In this document: in pieces, positions 47,033-59,042 of the stretch
Layout: every line of letters starts with the position of its first letter
Position numbering within the stretch: position 1 is the stretch's first letter
Assembly (NCBI GenBank): GCA_947561715.1
Contig: OX387203.1
Location: forward strand, 15,810,001-15,874,000
Direction of reading: 5' to 3'
DNA from: Ascidia mentula
Taxonomy: Eukaryota; Chordata; Ascidiacea; Phlebobranchia; Ascidiidae
Length of the DNA stretch: 64,000 bases
Notes under the pieces: generated by a model
What the model was told of the DNA's origin: nothing
The model's input: only the letters and a program-made list of their open reading frames with translations
Database searches by the model: none
Made by a program: the position numbers and the translations under genes

Positions 47033-47917
47033 AAGAACCAGTTGATATTGAGTGCCAAACAGTAATTGATTGTTAGAAAAAAAAACTTCAAACAAAAATC
47101 TTGCTGCTGGACATTTGATGCAATGTTAACGGTGGAATGTGAATTATGATGCGATTTACACAGAGAGTTTGTCCTGCCAAGAATTTTACGACATTTTGTT
47201 TGCAATAAAATATACGTATCATTGATATACAAAATACACAGGGCGAGGTTATATGTACAAGGCGTGTGAGAGGGGGTTTTGAGGGTTATTTTCAACTCAT
47301 TTTGGTGATATTTGAAGGTAGCAGATTATATTTTCATCTGTCGATAGTTTGTATCCCATGAGTTCATTGCATGGAATGTTTCCAACATCATAATATCATA
47401 TTTACAAGTAAACGTTGATCCAGAAACAAAATGTAGTTGGGAAGTCACTGGAAGCAAGGGGAATCACCGCATGATTGTAATGTCCAAAATGATTCTACCC
47501 AAGTTGATGTCAAGCGTTCCAACACTCACACATAATAACAGTGTTCATGTGTTGGATGACGTGTGAATGTGGACGACGAGTCCGATCAACTCATCACGTG
47601 ACTCATACCATGGTACATAAAATGATGACTCATAAAATACAACCGAAAAGCATGACCGGACATTAAGGAAACCACCAAACGGTTTGGGCAGACTACATCT
47701 GGCGTCTATGATGTTACTTTGTCACACTTGAGAGATGTTGAATCAGAAAGATGTCATTTGAAATATCAATTTTGTGTTCGAATTACTCTGCCATCACAAA
47801 TAGAATTCTACACATGAAAGGTAAGCGTATGGAGTCAAAATACTATTTTGGTTCTGTCCATTCCATGTCAGAAAAAAAGTACTTCATATTTTGCACAAAA
47901 CTGAATGCAAGGTTTGT
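47033..47917. other. 3' flank of the LDLa receptor
   Basis: No gene seen. It may include the receptor 3' UTR (minus strand). Confidence 0.4.
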
Positions 47918-50900
47918 TTACAGAGTGGTTTCTGCTTCAACCACATGTAAGTTTTCTCGGTTAGCAACCACAGCCACATTTTCCTGTTGCTCTTCCTGTG
48001 GCTGGCGCCTGAAAACACCACCCAGGCCATCTCGGACTTTATCATAAAGCAGTTTTGGTGCGTTGGAGTAGATGAGGGGATTTAGAGAGCTGTTGATGGG
48101 GAGCAGGATGATTGCTGACACAGCGTACATCACTGGAGGCATAGCGACTCCACCCAAGTTTACAAATGCCATGATGGAAATTGGAATCCAGCAAAAAAAA
48201 TCGGTAATCATCAGTCGAAGGATTTTCTTTTGCATTTCTGCCGAAACAAACAACATTAATGGTTTAGTATGTTTGCAAATACAAATGTGCTTACCTTTGT
48301 TTTGTGTTGCAGCCCTTCCACTTCTTGGTCTCTCGTTCACTTGCCTGGCACTGGCAGTTGACTTCTTGTAAATCCAAAAATACGCAATTGCCACAAACAT
48401 GAAGGCCAGGAAATTAAGAGTAATGATGGCGATTGAATATCCCCATGCCTTGTCGTTGGTCGTGACATACAGTTTGCTGATGCAAACGCTGCTGCTGCTG
48501 CTGTAATATCTAAACATAAACAATTTTGTGGCGATAAAATTGAAGATTTTGCGCGAATAAAAACGAACCCCAAATATCCAGATATATCAAATAGCTCAGT
48601 GTAATTGTAATCCTCTAGAATATCCATAAAATCCATCCAGGAATTAGCATCATTCACTCGCATGAGGACAGTGTTGAGTACTTGGGAATCGTTGCTTGTG
48701 AAGTTGTGTTGGAAAGTTGTAAATCGATCCAGGAAGTTATTCATGCCTGTATACGCAGCGCTAGTGTCACTCCAAATTAGTTTCACCACCAACATCAACG
48801 ACAATTTCTTACTAGAGAAGTCGACTGCAACATTGTCAAAAAACGGATTCTCATTCATCCAAGCTTTGGTTTCAAACAAATGTTGAAGTTGAGTTATGAG
48901 TGGAATAAAAGCAATTGTAAACGAGAATGCCCAGGAGAGGATAATGGAAAGGATGACAGTTTTTAATTCCGGTTTCAAGGATGCATCGAATGGCTGAAAC
49001 AAAAGAGAACATTCACGTGTTTTCATTAAAAACAATAAGTTTTCAAGCTCGGTGGTTCTTTCAAATCGAGGGATGGGGAACATAGTTGTCAGTTCGAATC
49101 CCATCGGACTGGAAATTGTGTCCTCTTTCTCTACCATGTAGTTCTCAAATTGGGCAAAACTGTGTCATTTCAACAATATTCGTTTCAGTTTTGTTTCTCA
49201 TGTCAGGCTTAGATTCTAGCGATAGCTGTGAGAGTGATAATAAATAGGTTTCCGAAGATAAAAGATTGACAGAGAAAAAGTTGTCATAAAATTTTGGAAA
49301 TGGCCGTCACCGGTTCAACGAAGTTGGCAATAGCTGACTTAACCAAATACAATTGTTTCACTTACGTTTTTTACAGCATACAGTCGAAATATGGTCAACA
49401 GAACCATTGTAAACACTGATGTTTCGCTTGAAAGCAAAACCAATACCCCCATAGTGGTGCAACTTCCACTTGATCTCCAAATAAGGTCATTGGCACAATA
49501 ATTTCCGGAGTATCTGACACCAGCGATGCCCAGCATGATCAGATAAACTCCCATAAGTAGATCGGAAACGGATAGATTCAAAACGAGCAGATGGTTTGTG
49601 CGAAATGCAGCAGATTGTGATTCTGTCGTCGCCAACGTTTTGCCTTCCATCACCATGACAACCTCAAAACAAATTAAAGGAATATAACACGTGTTCTTGT
49701 TGTGCAACCAAGACAAAACAAACTTAGTTTAATTTACCAAATTTCCGGCAATGGCGAGCATACCCATTATCCACACAATGGCTCGTATAAATGGGTTTGC
49801 AATCAACTCGTATCGTGATGAAAATATGTTTTCGTTGATCACTTTTGTATTTGTTGGGCACTCGTCTGACCAATCAGAGCAGTCGCCGACTCCATTGAAT
49901 TTCTATATGTAGAAAATTAAAGAAAACTTTGTAGTTAAGTTGGTAATATTGGCGTCTGTAAACAGCACAATGCGAAATTACTGTTTTGTATGTAATTGGT
50001 GAACAACGGAACTATCGAAATTATATAAAAAAATGTGCACTGCAATACATATGTGCAGCTAATTGCCCAGAAAGTTGGCGACAAAAATAAGAAGTAATTG
50101 GTAAACTGGCAGTTCTCATCTGGTGCAAACGTTGAGGTGTGATTGTGTGGTTAAGTGTAAAGAACATGATTTGTGCAGTGGGTCGCACTTTATTTTTTGG
50201 TATTCGTCTTTATAACGTTGGGCGCTTCTAAAGTTTCTTTCATATTGACGTCATTTTATTTAATTATGAAAGTAGCCTCTGTAGTTCGGCTCCCAACTTT
50301 TGTTTTGACGGTGAGCCGTTAGTGCAGGGTGAACTGAGCGTTTACCATAGTTGAGGTTGGGAAATTAAGCGCTTAAAAACGGAGAAAAGGTCTTTCTTAA
50401 TCGGTCCTAAAACTTCCATATCCGCCCTCCCAATAAGTTTAGTGCGAATTCGGGTTCGCTGAATTAATTTCGGTCACAATACTAACACGCACGTAATTAA
50501 AACATCTTTGCCACAGGACAAAAATATTGTTAACATGTGTTTACCTTCTCCTTCTTAACGAACAATGGATCTTTGTTTTCGCAAAAAAACCTTCCGTCCT
50601 TTGTGCAGTTTATTTCGTCACTTTGATCATCGCAATTAATTGTGAGGTCACAAACATCCGATTCGTTGACAGAAATCTGTCACAGAAATCTGGGAAATAC
50701 TTAATCCGTCTTTGTGGTTAACTGAATGCACAGGATTCAACAAAGGGCATTATGACAAAAAAAATACTGAACAACAGACACCGATACCTATTTGTCTTTT
50801 ATATTTAAAATACAGCTTTGAAGTGATTTTACTCTAACCCTTGCAATTAGGTGTCATTAATTATTTGTGGTCTTGTTGACAAGAAATAACTTTACTTTGG

Positions 50901-53900
50901 CTCCGTTTAACGCTGGACAGTAGAATCTTCCTTCCTTTGTGCAGTTTTGTTCTGGATATTCGTCACTTTCATCATTGCAATCGATGAAACCGTCGCATAC
51001 TTTGGACATAGGAATATTGAGAAGTCCGTCTTTTGTGTCGCAGTGTTTCCGATGTTTGCACATTTGAGGATCTTCATCGTGGGCGAAGACTCGACCTCTG
51101 TCATGATTGTAGAACAAATGAAAGCAATCCTGCCTCCCATCGCACATTAGTTTGTTGTTAAATTTCCCCCGCTCACCCTGTGCAAAACACATCACGTGGT
51201 TTCTGGTATGTTTTTGTGCGAACGATTTGTTGCTCATGCGGGAAGGAATATTTTTGTTATTATTTTAAACGAATCTTTTATTAGTTATTGTAAGGCTTGT
51301 CAGGATTTCGTAGCTGTTACATGAGGTTTTATCATTGGTAAGTTTTGAAACAGATTTCTCTTCCACAAAATCTGTGAATCAGGTGGCGACAAACCAGCAG
51401 TGACCTTAAACTTTTTGCTTACAATCTCAATTTGTCAGGTAACAATGCCCATGTGGGACACCTAAACACGTCCAACGACACATCGACAGCAACAGACGTC
51501 ATGACAGAAAACTTGTTCGAGACTTTTATACCTGGGAATGTGATCACTATGTGATTGTTATGCATTACAAGATGTTTATGTTTTTAAGTTTTGTTAAAGT
51601 TTTTACATCAACCAGGTAAAAAACAAAGAAAATAGAAAAATAAGCTTGACGAACTATTACAATTTGTGACGAAAGAGAGAATTAACTCTTAAACGTGTGG
51701 AATGTGACGACGAAATAGACTTTTCACGCGACTCCTCTTCCAAACTCTCGTTGCAAAGGTTTCGTAGTTTTGGCAGCATTTTATAATATTCTACCCTCTG
51801 TGGTCTTAGTACTTTGAGTACCCACAAAAGGGATATGTCTGTTATTTTTGTGGCAATTGTTAAACATGTAGGTATCACAAATCAGTACTACATGCCGTGT
51901 TGGGTGGTTTAGTGCAACCCAAATACCACATAAATTCCACGCACGTCAACATTGCACAGGAAACGTCTGGGGAACTTGGTACAAGCACGAGTTGGAAATA
52001 TTAACGACCTTGAACGTATTTCTTTAGTAAGATGATGAGGAATCTGATTGAAATTTTTTTATATGTGCCAGAAGAACAGATTATTAAGTTACAATATGCC
52101 TGGCAGCAACAGAAACATTATAATATCTTAATATAAGAGGTTATAACTCGCGATGGAATTATTCAAACGGATCCGTAACGATATTACGGGGATTTTTGTC
52201 GGCTACAACGGGGAAGTTCAGTATTACGAAGTGGCTCAACCTCATGAGACACCGGGTTCATACATCGTCCGTGAAAATAATGGCAAAATAAGATGCGGCG
52301 GAAGTCATATCCACCCTATAGCAGCCGAATACAACGCGCTTTGGAGGAATTAGTTAAACCCTGTGTTTTGTAGCAACGAAGTAGGTGTAGTGTGGTTATT
52401 GTGATGATGTCAGTGAATGTTGCCCACCAGTATATAACAACGTTTGTACAACGTAATCTTTCTACATGCAATAAGTGTTTGAAGTGGTCGCGATGGCGCC
52501 ACAGACAGCACAAGTATTCACGTTTACACTGGAGTTTGTCCAGCAAGTGAGTAAGTACGTTGTGTTGGTAAGAACCTACAAATGTACGTAAAAATCTAAA
52601 CCACTTATTTACGACAAAACAATAAGTTATGTATTCTCGCTTACCCAACACACCGACCCCCCCGGTATGTAGTTGGTTGTTGTTGTTGAGCAGTCGTTCT
52701 TCACTTCCCCATCAACACTAAAATATTTGAATGTTTCGGCTTATTTTATTGTAAAAAACTCAATTGAGTGCAGATGATATTTACTTGCGACTCCTGTAGT
52801 TGTTAAACAAGCATTTTTAAAACCCATACATGGGTACTCAGCTCAAAACTGATCAAAAATTACGAAAAGAAGTTTAACCTCCAAACACCTGCTGCACTCC
52901 ACTGAAGCAAAAATGCCTCACACTGGATTTGTTACAACATCTTGTCATAACATCAATAGTATGTCAAGAAATATAAACACTACCAAAGATTCGCTTAATT
53001 TTAATTGGTTGAAAACACGGTAGCTGAAGAACACAAACATATTGAAACCACTTTAACCCAACAACCAAAACTGTCAACTTAGTATAAAGCAAATTTCCTA
53101 TGTTTGGTCGCCCACTATTGAAACATTGTTGCGTCACAAAGGAAGGCTTGCAATGTACAGATATGCGATGACTTGCATTTAAAGACTTTTTCGACTACAA
53201 TACTTTGTAATCAAGGTCAAAAACGTAATCGACATTAAAGGAATGGGTATTTTCCTGTAGCGGCGAAACACATCCTTAACACCTGCATTAGTTTATGAGT
53301 CATGCCAATGAAATCAAGTCATGTAGTATTTACAGACACTAAACACATCTTACACTATTGCAAGTCATAGATTTCTGGTGACGCATTGGATGTCAGTGGT
53401 TTTAATCCAAAGAATAAACTAATACTTTACCACTTACTAATGAAACTTGCCACAAGATTTGATTTTCCCAGATTGACAAAAACATTCGTCACTTTTATCG
53501 GGACAGTCGATGACGTGATCACACACACTTGACCTTGAGATGATCATTGGGTCATTTGTACATTGGAAACATGAACGATGATTAAATGTACTTCGAATGT
53601 CTCTGCAAATGACACAAGTCAATTCTGCCTTATCACAACGGAAGGATTTTTTTAACCAACCACAACATTTCACAAATACCTGACATCTCCATTCTCCGAG
53701 GTGTAACACAAATCAGATTTATCATCACAATCGGCAATGTCGTTCCATAGAAACATTTGCGGAAGATTGCAATTCCTGCCATTCCGAACACATTTGAATC
53801 CATGTCCATTTTTCCAGTGTTGGAAAGCTGGGCAGTCATTGCAAGGATCGCCATCACAAACAGTCGAACGTTTCCAACAAGCTGAATTCGGACACTGGAA

Positions 53901-56900
53901 GTGGGAGGGGCAGAGGTACTCACATGGGGTATTACCCAGACAATGAGCAACCTTGTCGCAGATTTCATTTTTTGAATTACAGGAAATGTTGGTTTGACCC
54001 AATGTGTTGTAACAGACCCCATTATTGTTGAAACAATTACAACTTGGTGTTGAACTAAATAAAATCAATGGATAATTTGCATCAACGAAATAAAAGGTCT
54101 TTTCAAAACTACCCAAAATACCCTTTATTTTTATAGCTGCACTGCTCATGGAATTTTCCGTTACAACTGCATTCATCACTCATATCAGGGCAATCTATGA
54201 CGTCATCACACACACTTGACCTTGATACTATCATGGAGTCATTCGTACATTGGAAACACAATCGTTCGTTCAGGGATGAAGAAGTACGAATATCTCTGCA
54301 ATAACAAGTTTGTTTACAGATGCAATATTTTACCACAAGCAAGAAGTTATCGCCGTTCTTTTTAACATTTATAGCCATAAAGCCACTAAGCTCATTTGAC
54401 TAAAACTATATTCATCTTTGCAAATGTTTTTGTATTTCCGTTTTCACTGCAATTGGAAGAGTGACGCCGAATAATAGTAAGATCAGGAGCACAGAGAAAG
54501 AGGTGAGTATGGGGCAATGCTGGCAAGTACGCATATACAAAACAAAATAACGAAATACCTGACATCTCCATTCTCCGAGGTGTAACACAAATCAGATTTA
54601 TCATCGCAATCTGCAATGCCGTCCCACAGAAACATCTGCGGAAGATTGCAGTTCCTGCCATTCCGAACACATTTGAATCCATGTCCATTATTCCATTGAT
54701 GGAAAGTTGGACAGTCATTGCAAAGGTCTCCATCACAAACAGTCGAACGGAAGTGGGAGGGGCAGATGTCACACAGCGTTTTGCCAACACATTGGATCAT
54801 TCCTTTGCAAAACTCCTTCACTCTTAGGGCGCATACTTTGTTTGAATCGCGGATGTCCAACTTGTTTTCGCAACTATAACAAAAGTAATGTATTACGTCA
54901 CATATCAATAGTTTCGCGAGATATTGTGTTTGTGAATGTTTCAAACATGAAGAGTCGTCATGACTGATATAACCTGTAAATGTTAGGTTTTAAATAAACC
55001 AGATTAATGCCAACTAGTCATGCACGATTGTGTATGCAGATGTGTGAATAACAATACATAATCTACGACTTCACAATAATTTCGCGGAACATCTGCTGAA
55101 AAAAACCTAATAGAAAGCAAATTGGAGCCAATGTTATAAATTTTGTGAGCTGTAAACAGTTGACCACTGTTTTATAAGATATCATCAGTGCAGCTTGGTG
55201 CGACTGTTGTAGACGATCATGCCGACCATCCGGTCAGGCAAATACTTCCACATTTTGGTGACTATACAGCCACCGTCATCGGTTGGGCACCAAACTAGGT
55301 GCATCCATACGGAGGAAACAAGGTGGAAGAAAACAATTGGAATTATTCGTGTCTAGAACTCTGCCAAGCAAGAGCAAATTTATCAAGTCTCTCGCAAAGT
55401 AGTGAAGTTTTCTATTTTACGTTTTCTTTTTTCCGCTTTCTCGTTTTTTTGGCGTTTTTGATAGATTTATTGCAGCCACTCTGTGCAAAGCCAGTCCAGC
55501 CTTTTTGTTTTGAGAGGAGAGTTGGGCTTGGTTGTTACGACGCGGTCAACAACCCCTACAACACCCCAACTTTCCCTTATTGAACACAACCTTGAAATCC
55601 CAAAAACTAAATTACTCGACCTTCGAATCAAACCCTCACTGTCACTTTTGACACCCTTGAAATCTTTACACACCTATTTCACGACTGCCCATCCATCCAG
55701 CTCGTAATAACCCTGGTAAAAAACACCCTCAACGCACTTCTCCATAACTTTCTCAAACTCCCACAACCTAACTTTACTCTTCTCCCACATTTTTCTTTCC
55801 ATTTAATATTATGTAAAATGTATTTTCCGTTTTTTGCCATCGTTTGTATGATTTCTGTTTCTATTGCTTTGTTTAAGTTTATGTGTGATATTCGTGGTGG
55901 CGGATTAGTTTTCTGAACAAAAAAAAAAGAAAAGAAACAGTGGCCATCTGTCTGCTGCTCACAGAATTCATATCATTGGCTCCACTTCGCTTGTATGCAA
56001 GATAAGCAAATCCTGCCAAAATTATCAAGAAGGAATTTTTTACAAATTTGCCCATCTGCTGCAAAACAGCAATTCGTCTTTATATTGCCGAATAATACCA
56101 CATGTGTAGTAATAATGCCATGTGTTACGTAACAATGTCCCACGTGTTTGGTAACAATGCTTAATTTAAAAACAATCTGTTAAAATGGCGAACATGAAAG
56201 TTTTAGTTTTCTCGGTCAATTTTGCAAAAAGATTGACGATTACGTTTATTTAAAATTTTGTAAAGTCAACGCAAACTGTGATGCGATCGACGTGTTGGCC
56301 AACCCTGATATAAACCTTTACTTATCTTAGATTCACTCTTTTTGCCTCCCACTGGCCACTTCTTACCTCAACAACATCATTGTTACGTGGGAGTGTTCCG
56401 CAATCAATAATTCTCTTGAAATAATAAAGTAAAAACACTTCTAAACGCGTGTGGTTATGAAACTCTCTTATTTGACCCGACTTTATTATAAACTGTTTAA
56501 AATTACCCCAAACTACATCCACGCAACCCCCACTGATCCAAACACAAATAGCTGCTGGAGGAAATAATGTCGTTCGTACCAACACTTAAAATGGTTATTT
56601 TAAGTAAAGTCAAACCCTGATAACATGGTATATTGGTTGGTCAACACTAATACAACGAATGTAAGGAAAATATTTTTAAGTGCTTTCACCTCATGTAAGG
56701 ACTGGTGAGGTTTTCAGAATAAGTGGAAAAGTTGGCCAGTTTCTCATCACTTCCGTCCCAGCAGTAAGGATAACCATCACAAAACCACGCAGCCCACACC
56801 TCCCTCCCATCATCGCAAGTGAACGCTGCACAAAACACATGAACGTAAATCGATTTAAAATCCATTCAAATCTGTAAAACTAACCAATGTATTAAATTAA

Positions 56901-57008
56901 ATTAGAGTTTATGATTTGTAACAAAATACTTACTTTCGCCGCCTTTATACTGTGCTGAAGCAATTGTGATGAAGGAGAGCAGGATTCCAACCACCTTCAA
57001 CCAATACC
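47918..57008 (-). CDS. LDLa-rich rhodopsin-family receptor (LGR/GRL101-like 7TM), copy B
   Basis: Seven-helix G-protein-coupled receptor at the cell surface. 7TM exons with agreeing phases: 49902-49738 (DCSDWSDECP, then TM1 ending MGMLAIAGNL), 49662-49366 (LLVLNLSVSDLLMGVYLIML, TM2; ETSVFTMVLLTIFRLYAV, TM3), 48993-48569 (TM4 and a long second extracellular loop), 48509-48295 (TM5), 48237-47918 (TM6; TM7 with SSLNPLIYS; stop). One intron is 59 bp. TM2-TM3 resembles relaxin receptors and snail GRL101. The ectodomain has about eight LDLa-type modules: exons at 50676-50545, about 51205-50896 (CDGFIDCNDESDE), 53602-53443, 54053-53680, about 54300-54120, 54877-54562 and 56836-56690 (CWDGSDE), plus a signal-peptide exon at 57008-56933 (VVGILLSFITIASA). 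The first coding ATG was not found. No leucine-rich repeats were seen. The ligand is unknown. Confidence 0.8.
52153..52353 (+). CDS. Small conserved frame, copy B (retroelement-tail-like)
   Basis: 66 codons from ATG: MELFKRIRNDITGIFVGYNG, then ETPGSYIVRENNGKIRCGG and HIHPIAAEYNALWRN. It lies antisense within an intron of the receptor gene. Its partner at 9196-9404 keeps the frame despite a length difference of three codons, and both are GC-richer than their surroundings. It resembles the C-terminal tail of Gypsy-type pol proteins; if so it is a captured fossil, otherwise a small gene. No function is claimed. Confidence 0.4.
   Translation: MELFKRIRNDITGIFVGYNGEVQYYEVAQPHETPGSYIVRENNGKIRCGGSHIHPIAAEYNALWRN
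53443..54877 (-). repeat. Tandemly duplicated exon pair in the receptor ectodomain
   Basis: Two exon types alternate: an LDLa exon beginning RDIR (53602-53443 and about 54300-54120; shared QCTND, RSSVCD, VIDCPD) and a longer exon ending TSENGDVR (54053-53680 and 54877-54562; shared CDGD, NDCP, GFKCVRNGRNCNLPQMFL). The pair was duplicated as a unit. Confidence 0.8.
55185..55312 (-). mobile_element. Inverted partial copy of the hammerhead-bearing element
   Basis: The reverse complement matches 11127-11173 and 11346-11410 (GCACCTAGTTTGGT, GATGACGGTG, AAGCTGCACTGATGA). It stops inside the hammerhead core and lacks the nested 154-bp insert. Confidence 0.65.
55590..55800 (+). mobile_element. Possible LINE 3' ORF scrap
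   Basis: The frame DTLEIFTHLFHDCPSIQL resembles the C-terminal zinc-binding patch of LINE reverse transcriptases (ETxxHLFxxCP). Short and decayed; only the motif supports it. Confidence 0.25.
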
Positions 57009-58502
57009 TGATAAAAACACAAAGAGTTTATATCTTGCAATGATATGTTTTCTAACTCAGGAAAATGACGTCATCATGTATTTTAGTGGAGTTTTACAAA
57101 CTTTATGTCCAAGGAACACTGCAAGGTTATTTAAGTTAACTGTTAACCTCCAAAATTGTTTTAAAATGTCGTCACTTTTTTCTTTTTTGTCTTTTTTCTC
57201 AACCACCGGTTGCTCAAACGCTTCGAATAAATATTCGGTAGTTTTCGCAAAATCTCGACAGCTCACTAGACCATTTATATTTTTTGTAAAACAAAAGTTT
57301 AATTACCACACTATGGTTCAACCATACATCTGATATAAATACTTTAAACCACGCTTATAGTTTACTCCAGCCGATCCGTCGGGTTTCCAGAGCATACAAA
57401 GGCCCGGCAATTCCAGACAAATTGATTATTCACTTTGATTCACATGCTAGGCCGAGTTTAACCTAACTCAACAAACCATAGTCCCAGCCATGATCAGAAT
57501 TTGCAGAGAAATAACAACATTAAATAGTTAAAAATGTCCGCGCTTGGTCTGACCAGGGAGAATATTTATTTTTATTATTATCGCGTAAAATGCGCCTATT
57601 TATGGTTATTCCGCGAAAAATGTGGCTATTTATTAACTTGGAGATAATTTAAATTGCTTACAAACCTTGCTCCCATTTTTGGTCTGTTGGAGCCTGCCCT
57701 GATCCGTCTTAAATCCACCCTCTGATCAACCAACGACTTCTACAAGGCCAACAACTTTATGAAATAATGTTTGTTGACATGGATTTATTCCAGCCAAACT
57801 ACCCATATATACCTGTATAAGATTGAAAAGTTTGTTTGCAAACAAGCTGGTCTAAATCACAGCAAAATATCCAACTCTGCAACAAAAGTATTTGCAGACG
57901 TTTTATAAAAACGGAAATCAAAATGAGTATATTTATTTCACTGAAGAGAGAAGCCTAGTTTGTATTTAAGCAACCTTTCTACTTCCTATAGGTTTAAAAC
58001 CGCACCCTATATGCGGCAATTTAAACATATCCACACATTGCCGCACTAATATATGGATTTTACGCATTCTTCCTTTATATTCTGACATTTAAAACTGACA
58101 GTTTCTAATCCACTGTCTTCCACACGTCTTAAATACATCCTGTGAAACAAACGTCATTGTGTGAAATTAAAAAATACTTTATGACAAACGTTGAAAAGGA
58201 TTTCCTCGATTCATGCAGTCTACCATTGCTCTCGTTGATTTTATTTCGTTTGTTGCCAATGCAAACTATTTGACATCTATGTAGAATTCCTCCCGTTCCT
58301 GGAAAAAGAAAACGTGGATGTGTAAAATGAATATATTTATTACACTAAAACATCCCAACCGCTACAAACCTCACTCTTTATATGCTCCAGCGTCTTAATA
58401 TTTAATATACCAAGACACAACAAGCATTAACTTAACGTGCGCGTACTTTATTATTCCACATGATGTTGCTCTTGTTCGGATTTAGACACTGTTGGCCAGG
58501 CT
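57009..58502. other. Duplicated non-coding flank, copy B
   Basis: Matches 15030-16760 up to about 58430; the last 65 bp matches repeat sequence found inverted at 45715-45775. No gene. Confidence 0.5.
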
Positions 58503-59042
58503 TTAACCCTTTGTCTGCCGGCCGTTTTTTTCGAATAATTAATCAACTAGATGTTTACTTGCCCTAATTTGCAACGACCAATAACTTTTTTCATAAAAAC
58601 GATAGAAAAAAACTTAAAACACATGAATTGTTCAAAAATTCATACTCTATGCAATGCTTATGCTAGTTGGACAACATTTCTGCGACTTTGAGGTGATTTA
58701 ACCTCGAAAGTTATTGCAGTCACAAAAAAAGGACAAAATTTACTGCTTTTATACAAATGACGATAACTCCCCAAATGTATAAAATAATAAATTAAAATAA
58801 GTTTTGTTCGAACCAGTGTGAACATAGTTACCATTGCGAACAAAAAAAGCGGGTTGCTGCATTAAAATCTGCCAACAATAGTGCTATTGTGAATACTATG
58901 GTCCAATGTCTACAATTCTTCCGAAGCTTTAGCACTAATTCTAGCTGACGATGGAAATGATAGTGATGCTTCTGGAAGCAATTTCGATCCTCAATCTGAA
59001 GCAGAATTTGATTCCACTGATGATGAGAAAGAACAGGTACAG

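Larger units (their letters stand above)
48540..58440. repeat. Segmental duplication, copy B
   Basis: Direct-orientation partner of 6470-16760, about 42 kb away. It holds the fuller receptor. A 280-bp stretch (50235-50520) and the 53.0-54.7-kb exon cluster are present here but not in copy A. Confidence 0.85.

Noticed and set aside
48994-49137. Extension of the TM4 exon upstream through the FQ/PFDASL junction
   Set aside because: Although open, a strong TTTGTTTCAG acceptor at 48994 and phase agreement with the TM3 exon give a normal short intracellular loop (YAVKNPFDASL).
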